From assembly GCF_030380735.1 (NCBI RefSeq), contig NZ_JAUDRZ010000025.1, forward strand, positions 415,763 to 479,762: 64,000 bases of DNA, given 5' to 3'. The position numbers and the translations under genes are program-made. Positions 8,879-17,338 of the stretch are shown in pieces. Numbering within the stretch: the first letter of the stretch is position 1; each line of letters starts with the position of its first letter. Under the pieces are notes generated by a model. The model did not search any database. It saw only the letters and a program-made list of their open reading frames with translations, and was not told the origin of the DNA. The DNA is from Rhizobium sp. S152 (GTDB taxonomy: Bacteria; Pseudomonadota; Alphaproteobacteria; Rhizobiales; Rhizobiaceae).

Positions 8879-10339
8879 ATGCCGTTTCCATCCATTCCTC
8901 GTGACTGGTCGTCCAATCCCGCGCGCGAAATGCTTGCCGGTGCCGTCGCTACCTTCGCGCTGATCCCGGAGGTCATCGCGTTCTCCTTCGTCGCCGGCGT
9001 CGATCCTGAAGTCGGCCTCTTCGCCTCCTTCGTCATCGGCATCGTCATTGCCTTCACCGGTGGCCGGCCGGCAATGATTTCGGCGGCGGCCGGATCGGTG
9101 GCGCTCGTCGTTGCCCCGCTTGTCCACGCGCATGGCCTGCCCTATCTGCTGGCCGCCGGGCTGCTCGCCGGGGTCATCCAGATCGTCTTCGGGCTTCTGC
9201 GCCTCGGCGTGCTGATGCGGTTCGTATCGAAATCGGTTCGCACCGGCTTCGTCAACGCGCTTGCGATCCTGATCTTCTGGGCGCAGATGCCGCATGTGAT
9301 CGGCGGCGACTGGACCGCCTATGCGGTGCTGGCGGCTGGCCTTGCCATCATCTATCTCGCCCCGCGCATAACAACCGCCGTTCCCTCGCCACTCATCTGC
9401 ATCCTCATCCTGACGATCGCTGCGGTGACACTGCACCTACCTGTCATGACGGTAGCTGATCTAGGTCGCCTGCCCGATTCGCTTCCGATCTTCGCCTGGC
9501 CCGATGTTCCCCTGACGCTCGATACGCTGAAGATCATCGCCGGCCCGGCCTTTGCGATCGCCATGGTCGGCCTGCTGGAATCGATGATGACCGCCAGCGT
9601 CGTCGACGATCTCACCGCCACGACAAGTTCCAAGAACCGGGAATGCACCGGCCTTGGCCTCGCAAACGCGGCATCCAGCCTGTTCGGCGGCATCGCCGGC
9701 TGCGGCATGATCGGCCAGACCGTCAGCAACGTGAAATATGGCGGCCGCGGGCGTCTCTCGACCCTGTTTGCGGGCGCCTTCCTGTTGATCCTTATGGTGC
9801 TGCTGAAGCCCTGGGTTTCGCAGGTTCCGGTGGCAGCGCTGGTGGCGATCATGATCATGGTGTCGATCGACACCTTCGACTGGTCCTCGCTGCGCACGCT
9901 CGTCGTCCATCCGAAGATGTCGAGCTTCGTCATGCTGGCCACTGTTATCGTGACAGTCTTCAGCTCGAATCTCGCGCTCGGCGTTACTGTCGGCGTGCTC
10001 CTGAGCGGGATCTTCTTCACCTTCAAGGTCGCGCGCCTGATGAAGGTGGAACTGGATAGCACCCCGGAGCGTCTGGTCTACCGCGTGTCCGGCCACGTCT
10101 TCTTCGCGTCCGCCGACGCCTTCGTCGAGGCTTTCGATATCGCAAGTGCCGAAGGCATGCAGGTGCGGATCGACGTTTCGCACGCGCATTTCTGGGACAT
10201 CACCGCCGTCGCGGCGTTGGAGAAGGTCGTCGAGCGCTTCAGGGCGCATGCCGTCGCAACGGACGTGGTCGGCCTCAACGAGGCAAGCTCGACCCTGATC
10301 GAGCGTCTCGACAGCGATCTCAAGCTCAAGGAAATCTGA
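8879..10339 (+). CDS. SulP-family anion transporter with C-terminal STAS domain
   Basis: A 486-residue inner-membrane protein of the SLC26/SulP family. The N-terminal two thirds is highly hydrophobic with the AGAVATFALIPEVIAFSFVAGVDPEVGLFASF opening typical of the family, and later the STSK-type SSKNRECTGLG and GGIAGCGMIGQTVSNVKYGGRGRLS segments. A STAS domain occupies about residues 385-480. SulP proteins carry sulfate, bicarbonate or C4-dicarboxylates; the substrate cannot be told here. The ATG at 8879 is preferred over an upstream TTG. It is divergent from the msr operon, and a hairpin follows the stop. Confidence 0.9.
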   Translation: MPFPSIPRDWSSNPAREMLAGAVATFALIPEVIAFSFVAGVDPEVGLFASFVIGIVIAFTGGRPAMISAAAGSVALVVAPLVHAHGLPYLLAAGLLAGVIQIVFGLLRLGVLMRFVSKSVRTGFVNALAILIFWAQMPHVIGGDWTAYAVLAAGLAIIYLAPRITTAVPSPLICILILTIAAVTLHLPVMTVADLGRLPDSLPIFAWPDVPLTLDTLKIIAGPAFAIAMVGLLESMMTASVVDDLTATTSSKNRECTGLGLANAASSLFGGIAGCGMIGQTVSNVKYGGRGRLSTLFAGAFLLILMVLLKPWVSQVPVAALVAIMIMVSIDTFDWSSLRTLVVHPKMSSFVMLATVIVTVFSSNLALGVTVGVLLSGIFFTFKVARLMKVELDSTPERLVYRVSGHVFFASADAFVEAFDIASAEGMQVRIDVSHAHFWDITAVAALEKVVERFRAHAVATDVVGLNEASSTLIERLDSDLKLKEI

Positions 10340-10352
10340 GCTTGGAAAATGC

Positions 10353-10380
10353 GACGTGGCGAACCATGGTTCGCCACGTC
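10353..10380. terminator. Hairpin between convergent SulP and receptor genes
   Basis: Perfect 12-bp stem GACGTGGCGAAC / GTTCGCCACGTC with a 4-base CATG loop, 13 bases after the SulP stop and 50 bases beyond the end of the convergent receptor gene. No long T run follows on the plus strand; on the minus strand a short ATTTTCC follows. It may serve both directions. Confidence 0.65.
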
Positions 10381-10429
10381 AACGCCGAGCGACTGCGCGC
10401 GGGTGTCTTCAAAGCTGGTGGAGATCAGC

Positions 10430-12628
10430 TCACCACTTCTTGCTGAGCTTGAACGTCACGGTGCGGGCATCGCCATAGCCGCAGACCGTCAGGCCGCCGC
10501 AACTCGCGACATATTCCTTGTCGAACAGGTTGGCGACGTTGAGCGAAGCCTGCCAGTTTTCCTTCTCGTACCGAATTGCCGCGTCGAAGACCGTTGCTGC
10601 AGGAACCTTGTTCGTATTCTCGTTGTTGGCCCAACTCGTGCCTTGATAACGGACGCCTGCTCCGAAGCTCAGTCCCTCCAAGGCTTCGTTCGTAACGGCG
10701 TAGTCGAGCCACAGCGATGCCTGATGCGCTGGAACGATAAAGGGCGTGTTGCCTACCAGTGCCGGGTTCGGATCGTCCGTGATCTCAAGATGGGTGTAGC
10801 TGTAGGAACCGAGGACCTTCCAGTTCTGATCGAGGTTGATCTTGGCTTCGAGTTCGAAGCCCTTGGATGTCACTTCGCCCAGCTGTTCGGTCAAATTGAA
10901 GTTGGACGGATTGGGGACGGCAGCATTTTCCTTGACGATCTGGAACACCGAGGCTGTCACGGAACCATCGATGAAGGTCGGCTCGTACTTCACACCTGCT
11001 TCGACTTGGTAGCCCTCTTCCGGAACGAGAGGCGCAACTTTCGTCGTGTCGACGGGGTCGGTCTGTCGGGTGCCAATTATCGGATTGAAGAACGTCGCGA
11101 CGCTTGCGTAAGGCGTGATGCCGTTATCGAACTCGTAGGCCAGTCCCGCACGACCGCTCGCAGCATTGTCGTTGGAGTGATAGCTCGCACCGGCAACCGC
11201 ATCCGACTTCGCATCGACAAAGTCGTACCGACCGTTGAGTGTCAGCAGCCAGCCATCCCCGAAATGGATCTGATCCTGCGCATAAAGGCCGAGCTGCTGC
11301 TGCCTGATCTGCGCGTTGGCGTAGACGAAGTTTGCACCTTGCGGCACGCCGTAAACAGGATCGGTGGTGCTAATCGGCGTAGCGCCGCAGCAGGCCTGCC
11401 AATCATCGATAAGATAGTACTTGTAATCCAGGCCGAGCATCAGGTTATGCGAGACGCCGCCGAACTCGAACTCATTCTCCGCGCGGTTATCAATGGCAAA
11501 GGTGTCCACCTTCGAACGCCCTTCGAAGCCGATACGTGCGAATTGCGTTTGGGTGGCGTCCGTATAGCCGTTTAGGTAAGGCCCCTCCTCGTGCTTGTAG
11601 AGATGTCCGTAACGGAAATTCTGCGAGAGCTTCCAGCCATTGTCGAGCTCATGTTCGAACTCATAGCCCAACATCTGCTGCGAGTAGACACCCTTGTCGA
11701 TATCGGGCTCGCCAAAAAATGCATCGCGCTTGATCTTGCCGAACGAAGCATTCTCCACCGTGCCATAGTAGGGGAAAAAGCCGTTTCCAGTGTGTACCTG
11801 GTCGAGCCCACCGGCATAGCCCCACAGCGTCAGGCTGGTGGTATCATCCGGTGAAATCGTCAGCTGCGGCATGATGAAGCCGCGCAGATCGTGGGAGAAA
11901 TCGGAATAATTATCACCGCCGGCAATCTTGCCGGTAAAGCGGTAGGTCATGGTATCGCTGGAACCGACCTTGTCGGAAATGTCGATGCCGGTAAATGCGT
12001 TGCCGTTCGAATTGATGCCGATGTCGGTATAGAACAACGGCTCGTCCGTGGGCCGCTTGCGGACAAGATTGATCACGCCACCGGGATTGGAACCACCCAG
12101 CAGCACGGATGCCGGGCCCTTCAGCACTTCCACGCGCTCCAGCATGAACGGATCGATCTGGAAGCCACCGAAACCGTAGCTGAAGAGCGTCAGATTGTCG
12201 AAGAAGACGCCTGTCTGCGTGGCGTTGAAGCCACGGATATAAAACCAGTCCGTGTCGGGGTCGTTGCCGTAGGGTTGCGCCATGACGCCGGGGGTATAGA
12301 GAAGCGCCTCGTCGACCTTGTTGGTGATGCCGCGATCATCCAGTTCCTGGCGGCCGATGACCGATACCGACTGTGGCACCTCGTTGAGCGGAGTGGCGGT
12401 TTTCGATCCGGTCGTGGTCGTCTTGGCGACATAGCCCCTTATGGGGCTCGTACCTGTCGCATCGGGTCCACCATCATCGGTCGCGTTGCCCGCGCCCTGC
12501 CCCTGAATGACGACGGGCTTCAGCTCCGTCGCCTCCTGCGCGAATGCCCCGGTCGCAACCAGTGCCGACATCGCAGCGCCGGCCAACAGATCCGTCCTCA
12601 TGCTAAGACGATTAGCCTTGATGCCCAT
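10430..12628 (-). CDS. TonB-dependent siderophore receptor
   Basis: A 732-residue outer-membrane receptor. It has a signal peptide (about 1-30, ending VATGAFAQE), a plug with PIRGYVAKTTTTGSKTATP, EVPQSVSVIGRQEL, the YIRGFNATQ motif and VLKGPASVLLGGSNPGG, and a barrel ending in the aromatic KKW. It is of the ferrichrome/ferrioxamine receptor type but clearly diverged from the receptor at 3149-5326, including an ACCGATP cysteine pair near residue 410 in an outer loop. An AraC-type gene lies directly upstream on the same strand, an arrangement seen for receptors induced by their own ferric siderophore. The specific ligand is unknown. Confidence 0.92.
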   Translation of the reverse strand: MGIKANRLSMRTDLLAGAAMSALVATGAFAQEATELKPVVIQGQGAGNATDDGGPDATGTSPIRGYVAKTTTTGSKTATPLNEVPQSVSVIGRQELDDRGITNKVDEALLYTPGVMAQPYGNDPDTDWFYIRGFNATQTGVFFDNLTLFSYGFGGFQIDPFMLERVEVLKGPASVLLGGSNPGGVINLVRKRPTDEPLFYTDIGINSNGNAFTGIDISDKVGSSDTMTYRFTGKIAGGDNYSDFSHDLRGFIMPQLTISPDDTTSLTLWGYAGGLDQVHTGNGFFPYYGTVENASFGKIKRDAFFGEPDIDKGVYSQQMLGYEFEHELDNGWKLSQNFRYGHLYKHEEGPYLNGYTDATQTQFARIGFEGRSKVDTFAIDNRAENEFEFGGVSHNLMLGLDYKYYLIDDWQACCGATPISTTDPVYGVPQGANFVYANAQIRQQQLGLYAQDQIHFGDGWLLTLNGRYDFVDAKSDAVAGASYHSNDNAASGRAGLAYEFDNGITPYASVATFFNPIIGTRQTDPVDTTKVAPLVPEEGYQVEAGVKYEPTFIDGSVTASVFQIVKENAAVPNPSNFNLTEQLGEVTSKGFELEAKINLDQNWKVLGSYSYTHLEITDDPNPALVGNTPFIVPAHQASLWLDYAVTNEALEGLSFGAGVRYQGTSWANNENTNKVPAATVFDAAIRYEKENWQASLNVANLFDKEYVASCGGLTVCGYGDARTVTFKLSKKW

Positions 12629-12653
12629 ATTGTATAGTCCCCACTCACAATTG

Positions 12654-12668
12654 CCGTCGTCACGACGG
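12654..12668. promoter_or_regulatory. 7-bp dyad upstream of the second siderophore receptor
   Basis: CCGTCGT and ACGACGG flank a single C, centred 33 bases before the receptor start at 12628. It lies in the promoter region and could bind a regulator. There is no second copy to support this, so the call is tentative. Confidence 0.35.
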
Positions 12669-12800
12669 GACGGTCCATGACCTTCGATAAGATGAGTGAT
12701 TAACTCAATTTTTAAGCCGAGCCTTGTTTCGATCCCGTCGAAATTGAACGATTTTGGGCAATTTTTTGCGAGGTGGATAAACGCTCGAAACCCGTTGCAA

Positions 12801-13697
12801 TCAGGTCACGCGCGCTTTCTTCCACAGCGCCGGCGTTGTTCCGACATGCTTGCGAAACGCACGCGTGAAATGCGCCTGATCGGAGAAACCGGTTTCCATG
12901 GCAACGGCCATCAGCGGCTGCGAACTCTCGATCAGCATCTGCTTGGCCTTGTCCAGCCTTGCGTTCATCTGCCATTGATGCGGGGCAACGCCGGTCGATG
13001 CCTTGAATGCGTGGCTGAAATGGGATTGCGACAGGCCCGCCAGTGTTGCCAGTTCCTCCAGGCGGATGTTTCGCAAGCAGTGCTCCTGGATGAATTCCGT
13101 CGCCTTGCGCAACTGCCAGGGCGCAAGCTTGCTCCGCTTGCGCGGCTCGGTCTTGGCAAGCTTCATCACGTCGATGATCAGCGACAGCGACAGACCGTCG
13201 CCATAGAGATCATGCAGCGGTTCCGGATTGAGGCATTCGGCGGCGATCAGCTTTGCCAGCGCCAGCATACGTTTATCGGCGAAAAGCAGGCGGGGATCCA
13301 TCAGTCGCGAGGAGTCGAGTTCCTCCATCAGACGGCGCGCCACAAGCTCTGCGTCAAAATGCAGGTCGAGGTGGCGGACATAACGAACGTCAGCCAGATC
13401 GACCCAAAGCTCCATTCCTGCGGGAACGTAGGAAATCGGCCGTGCGAGCCGATCCTGTACCGCGCAGCTGCCTTTCGGCCTCAGCTTTACCCGCGATTCG
13501 CCCGGCCCCTCCAAATCAAGCAGAATGAAAAGCCTGGGATCAGCGGCCACATAGTGACCGCCGGCATAAGGTGCACATTCCACGTCCCAGACATCGGCGA
13601 CAATACCGTTCCAGTTCCGGCGATGCATGCCGCCGATCACCGAAAATCCTTCAATGGTATTCTGCATGCGGGGCTGAAACGTCATATGGGTCGCCAA
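12801..13697 (-). CDS. AraC-family transcriptional regulator
   Basis: A 298-residue regulator with a variable N-terminal sensing domain and a C-terminal double helix-turn-helix of the AraC type (about residues 190-290; LRNIRLEELATLAGLSQSHFSHAFKASTG and the second helix ending FTRAFRKHVGTTPALWKK). The start is probably the TTG at 13697, which has AGAAGG five bases upstream; an ATG four codons in lacks a site. It is upstream of a siderophore receptor and divergent from the FhuC-type ATPase gene, so it very likely activates iron-siderophore uptake in the manner of PchR-like regulators. That role is inferred from context. Confidence 0.9.
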   Translation of the reverse strand: MATHMTFQPRMQNTIEGFSVIGGMHRRNWNGIVADVWDVECAPYAGGHYVAADPRLFILLDLEGPGESRVKLRPKGSCAVQDRLARPISYVPAGMELWVDLADVRYVRHLDLHFDAELVARRLMEELDSSRLMDPRLLFADKRMLALAKLIAAECLNPEPLHDLYGDGLSLSLIIDVMKLAKTEPRKRSKLAPWQLRKATEFIQEHCLRNIRLEELATLAGLSQSHFSHAFKASTGVAPHQWQMNARLDKAKQMLIESSQPLMAVAMETGFSDQAHFTRAFRKHVGTTPALWKKARVT

Positions 13698-13876
13698 TTA
13701 TACCTTCTCATTTTACTCAACTTTATAGAACGATGCTGGCGAACGCAATGCATGCCATCGACCAGTGCCGCAGATATCCGATATAAGTTGACAAGCCTAG
13801 TGAAGTTTTGCAGGAGCAATAGTCCTGCCATCGGCCTGCCAAGTGGAGGCCGATATCCAAGACCGGAGATTGTCTG

Positions 13877-14656
13877 ATGTCCACGCCTTTCTTGTCCATG
13901 TCGCAGATCCAATACGGCGTGATCTCGCGCACGATTCTCTCGGGCGTTGATCTGACACTGGAAAAAGGCAAGGTCCATGGCCTTATCGGGCCAAACGGAT
14001 CGGGCAAGAGCACGCTGCTCAAAGTCATTGCTCGCCAAATTCATCCGAGTTCTGGCAGTCTCACCGTCGCCGGCGAAGATGCTCGCAAGTGGGGAGCACG
14101 AGCCTTCGCTCGCCAGGTTGCCTATATGCCGCAATTCACGCCGGCGACAGACGGAATGACCGTTCGAGAACTGGTGGCTCTTGGACGCTTTCCTTGGCAC
14201 GGTACGCTTGGCCGTTTCGGTAAAGCTGACAGCGATATGGTCGAAGAGGCGATAGACCGCACCGACCTCAGGCCTTTCGCTGACCGCTTGGTAGCGAACA
14301 TGTCGGGCGGCGAGCGTCAACGCGCCTGGATTGCCATGATGCTGGCCCAAAACGCGCAATGCCTGCTCCTCGACGAGCCGACGTCAGCGCTCGACCTCGC
14401 GCATCAGGCTTCGGTCCTGTCTCTCCTCCGCGAACTCAGCCATGAGCGTGGTTTGACGATCGTGGTGGTGCTCCACGACGTCAATCTTGCATCCCGCTAC
14501 TGCGATGAAATGATCGCCTTGAACAATGGCAAGATCACAGCCCGCGGCACGCCCGCAACCATGATGCAGTCGGAGGTGCTTAAATCGGTTTTTGGCGTGG
14601 ATATGGGCGTTTTCGCACACCCCGTCAGCCACGAGCCAGTGAGCTATCTGCTTTGA
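13877..14656 (+). CDS. fhuC: Iron-siderophore ABC transporter ATP-binding protein (FhuC-like)
   Basis: A 259-residue ATPase with Walker A GPNGSGKST (38-46), the signature MSGGE (142-146), Walker B CLLLDEP (162-168) and the H-loop histidine at about 200. The family-specific segments VRELVALGRFPWHG and ALDLAHQ mark the FhuC/FepC iron-siderophore type. A GGAG site precedes the ATG. No permease or binding-protein gene is next to it; the only matching permease in view is fhuB at 255-2222, which lacks an ATPase. It therefore probably energises FhuD-FhuB from a separate transcription unit beside an AraC regulator and a second receptor. Confidence 0.92.
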   Translation: MSTPFLSMSQIQYGVISRTILSGVDLTLEKGKVHGLIGPNGSGKSTLLKVIARQIHPSSGSLTVAGEDARKWGARAFARQVAYMPQFTPATDGMTVRELVALGRFPWHGTLGRFGKADSDMVEEAIDRTDLRPFADRLVANMSGGERQRAWIAMMLAQNAQCLLLDEPTSALDLAHQASVLSLLRELSHERGLTIVVVLHDVNLASRYCDEMIALNNGKITARGTPATMMQSEVLKSVFGVDMGVFAHPVSHEPVSYLL

Positions 14657-14713
14657 CGCGGCCACAACCGGCGATGCACTACCATGGCTACCCCGGGGGT
14701 GGAGCTTTCTCAC

Positions 14714-15865
14714 TTACTTGTATTCGATCAGTTTCTGGTTTCGCTTGCGAATATGGTTCACGCAAAACTTTACGATACCCCGGAATTCGGCGAACTTTCC
14801 GATAAGATCGAAGATCGAGCTTTGCCAAGCCAACCGCTTGGATATCCCTCCCCGTAACGCCAACCGGACCAGCTGAAATGGATAGAGTGCGAACAGGAGA
14901 GCAAGCGCAGGGTGAACAAATAGGGCACCCGAGATCGCCAGGAGCGGCAGGGCGAATGCCCAGAAAATTGAGCGAATGATGCTGCGGCGCCACGGAGAAA
15001 GTGCTGATCCGCGATGGATGTAGGACACCTCCGCAAAGGCATAGCCGGTCCGCACGCAGCGTCGCCACCACTGGCCAAAGTGCATCATGTTCGAATCGTG
15101 CCGAACCATATCCGCGTCAAGCTGCCAGACCGTTCCGCCAGCTTGGCGCAATCGAACACAAAGCTCAGGCTCTTCGCCGGCAATCAGCGAGCTTCTATAG
15201 CCCCCGCAGTGTTGGAACGGCTGCACCCGCATGAGGCTGTTGCCGCCGCAAATCGTGGTCTGCCCGGCCACGCCGCCTTGCCAGTCATTATCGTTCAACG
15301 CATTGAAAACCGAGCGCTCGGGAAACCGCTCTCGCAAGTGGCCGCTGACCACAGAGGCATTCCGGTTCGCGGCAAGAAACGCAACTCCAGTCACGATCCA
15401 GTTTTCGTCCACCAGGCAATCGCCATCGACAAACTGGACAAAGCATATATCCGGCCAAGCTTCGATCGCCGCCGCAACGCCTTCATTGCGCGCTCGTGCG
15501 GCAGTAAAGGGGATCGACATATCAAGCGCCACAACCTTCGCGCCCGCCCTAGCCGCCATCGCCACGCTGTCGTCGGTGGAGCCGGAATCGACATAGACGG
15601 TTCGGTGAATAAATGGCCTCAGCGACTGCAGGCAATCAACCAGGCGCTGCCCCTCGTTGCGACCGATAACGACCACGCCGACTTCGCCAGGCGCTTCGAC
15701 ATCCGGAGCGATGATTTCTCCGAGTTGATCCGAGGCGACCTTCCCGGAGGGGGCGGATCGCCTGGCCTTGATAGTAGAGTACCAACGCCTCACGACGGCC
15801 ACCTCGTCCTTGGATACCGCGCCCGCTTTCTTCAGCGAATGGACGGATGGCCAAAACAAAATCAC
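14714..15865 (-). CDS. Family 2 glycosyltransferase, membrane-associated
   Basis: A 383-residue protein with a GT-A fold domain of glycosyltransferase family 2: GVVVIGRNEGQRL (about 62-74), the nucleotide-sugar loop VDSGSTDDS, and the metal-binding FVDGDCLVDENW region. Two or three hydrophobic segments lie near residues 290-345. The start is a GTG with GAGG six bases before it. It probably adds a sugar to a surface polysaccharide or lipid, but the acceptor is unknown and no other polysaccharide gene adjoins it. It is convergent with fhuC. Confidence 0.87.
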   Translation of the reverse strand: MILFWPSVHSLKKAGAVSKDEVAVVRRWYSTIKARRSAPSGKVASDQLGEIIAPDVEAPGEVGVVVIGRNEGQRLVDCLQSLRPFIHRTVYVDSGSTDDSVAMAARAGAKVVALDMSIPFTAARARNEGVAAAIEAWPDICFVQFVDGDCLVDENWIVTGVAFLAANRNASVVSGHLRERFPERSVFNALNDNDWQGGVAGQTTICGGNSLMRVQPFQHCGGYRSSLIAGEEPELCVRLRQAGGTVWQLDADMVRHDSNMMHFGQWWRRCVRTGYAFAEVSYIHRGSALSPWRRSIIRSIFWAFALPLLAISGALFVHPALALLFALYPFQLVRLALRGGISKRLAWQSSIFDLIGKFAEFRGIVKFCVNHIRKRNQKLIEYK

Positions 15866-16164
15866 TGCTTACCTCATCATTGAGATCCTGGCCGATCTGC
15901 CGCGGATACTTAATCAGCCACTGACGATACCACGTTTCCGACACACAATAATCGAGAACAAACGAAGGACAACGTTACACAATTCGCAGTATATTTCACT
16001 ATTCTCGACGCTATATACCAAAACAATATTACAAACCGTCAATGTGAAAACAAGGCGATTTTGATGTTTAGGTAAACGTTAACGATGAGAGAAGTGCTCG
16101 AGCCGCCGCGCATATGAGGCGGCGAGGCGAAGTGAAGGCTTCCAGCTGACCGAACGATGTTAGT
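15866..16164. other. AT-rich intergenic stretch without a recognised gene
   Basis: Upstream of the glycosyltransferase and downstream of the MarR gene. It is far more AT-rich than its surroundings and has no convincing reading frame. It presumably holds the glycosyltransferase promoter. A bulged hairpin at about 16097-16126 (CTCGAGCCGCC pairing with GGCGGCGAG) may terminate the MarR transcript. Confidence 0.5.
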
Positions 16165-16638
16165 CTAGGTCTCTCCCACGCGAGGCGAGCGCTGCATCTC
16201 CTGAAGTCGGTTATCGATCTTCTTGAAGACCTTCACTAGGCCGAGGATGTCTTGGTCGTCGACATCGGCTAGCACCTTGGCATCAACCGCGTCCCGAGCG
16301 TACTGAAGATCACTGAGGACTTTGCGGCCAGCGGTCGTCAGATAAATCTTGCGAGCCCGCCGATCATCGGCATCGGCTGTGCGCTTGATCAGTCCGCGCT
16401 CGCTCAAAATGTCCAAGACGCGCACGAGTGTCGATGCATCAATGCCGACTCGAAAGGCAAGCTCCTTCTGGGTGACGCCCTCGCCGTATTCGTTGAGATG
16501 CAGAAGCGGTGCCCAAGTCGCATCGGTCAGGCCGAGATCCGAGAGGGCGCAGTCTATAGCGCGCCGCCACGCGCGGGCTAGCAGCGCGAGCTTTATGCCG
16601 AGACGCTTGCGTAGCGCTTCCATTTCTTCGCATGACAT
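16165..16638 (-). CDS. MarR-family transcriptional regulator
   Basis: A 157-residue winged-helix repressor. The domain (about 40-110) shows VTQKELAFRVGIDASTLVRVLDILSERGLIKR followed by the wing DADDRRARKIYLT, typical of MarR. The start is not certain: the ATG at 16638 has no close ribosome site, only GGGAG 14 bases away. Neighbours give no clear target. Members commonly sense small aromatic molecules or oxidants. Confidence 0.88.
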   Translation of the reverse strand: MSCEEMEALRKRLGIKLALLARAWRRAIDCALSDLGLTDATWAPLLHLNEYGEGVTQKELAFRVGIDASTLVRVLDILSERGLIKRTADADDRRARKIYLTTAGRKVLSDLQYARDAVDAKVLADVDDQDILGLVKVFKKIDNRLQEMQRSPRVGET

Positions 16639-16757
16639 GCGCGTTCATTCACTCCCGTTCCCCGTCCCAGGGTTCGTCCCCAGATACGAGAACAGCTGTC
16701 GCCTATTAAACGAGAAGATGCAATACGCTCTGGTTGTTTGCGGGGCACGCACAGCTT

Positions 16758-17240
16758 TTATCGCAGCCGAACGATATCGACCGGGCGATTATTGATGATC
16801 GCTTCCATCGAAAAAAAGCCGGTGACCGTTGCGAGGTCAAAATTGGTGATCAGCTTCTGGTAGAAAGCATCATAACCGGACATACCCTTGGTCACCACCT
16901 TGATCAGATAATCCCAATCTCCGCCAATGCGATAGAAGTCGATGACTTCAGGCAGGCGGCTTACATGCGTGCGGAAGCCGTCACTCCATTCCTTGGAATG
17001 GTGACGCGTGCGGATCATCACGAAGACAGTCAGGTCAAGGCCAAGGGCCTGAAGATCGATATCCGTGTGCGACCCGCGAATCAGCCCAAGCGATTGAAGT
17101 CGCTGAAGCCGCCGCCAGCAGGCATTTTGCGATAGACCAACCTTCTCGGCCAAATCACGTTGCGACAGGCCGGCATCGAGTTGAACGACCGACAGGATCT
17201 TCATATCGAATGCATCTATTTTTGTGAGATCGCCGCTCAT
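16758..17240 (-). CDS. Lrp/AsnC-family transcriptional regulator
   Basis: A 160-residue regulator: N-terminal helix-turn-helix (DAFDMKILSVVQLDAGLSQRDLAEKVGLS, about 8-40, then WRRLQRLQ) and a C-terminal ligand-sensing RAM domain (about 70-150) containing GDWDYLIKV. It is divergent from the PLP enzyme gene, separated by under 100 bases containing TGAG-N6-CTCA, so it very likely regulates that enzyme and itself in response to an amino acid. The ligand is not identifiable. Confidence 0.92.
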   Translation of the reverse strand: MSGDLTKIDAFDMKILSVVQLDAGLSQRDLAEKVGLSQNACWRRLQRLQSLGLIRGSHTDIDLQALGLDLTVFVMIRTRHHSKEWSDGFRTHVSRLPEVIDFYRIGGDWDYLIKVVTKGMSGYDAFYQKLITNFDLATVTGFFSMEAIINNRPVDIVRLR

Positions 17241-17253
17241 TTGACCCGCTTTG

Positions 17254-17267
17254 TGAGTTTATTCTCA
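17254..17267. promoter_or_regulatory. Lrp-like dyad TGAG-N6-CTCA in a divergent promoter
   Basis: TGAGTTTATTCTCA lies 14 bases upstream of the Lrp gene start and before the PLP enzyme gene. A looser copy, TGAG-N7-CTCA, covers the first codons of the Lrp gene (17224-17238). Spacing of two copies by about 30 bases suits Lrp-family multimer binding. Binding is inferred. Confidence 0.5.
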
Positions 17268-17338
17268 AAATATAGGTGGGTTTTTCGAGTTTTGGCTAGG
17301 ATATGATCGATGTCAATATCCGAGCCAAGGAGATCATC

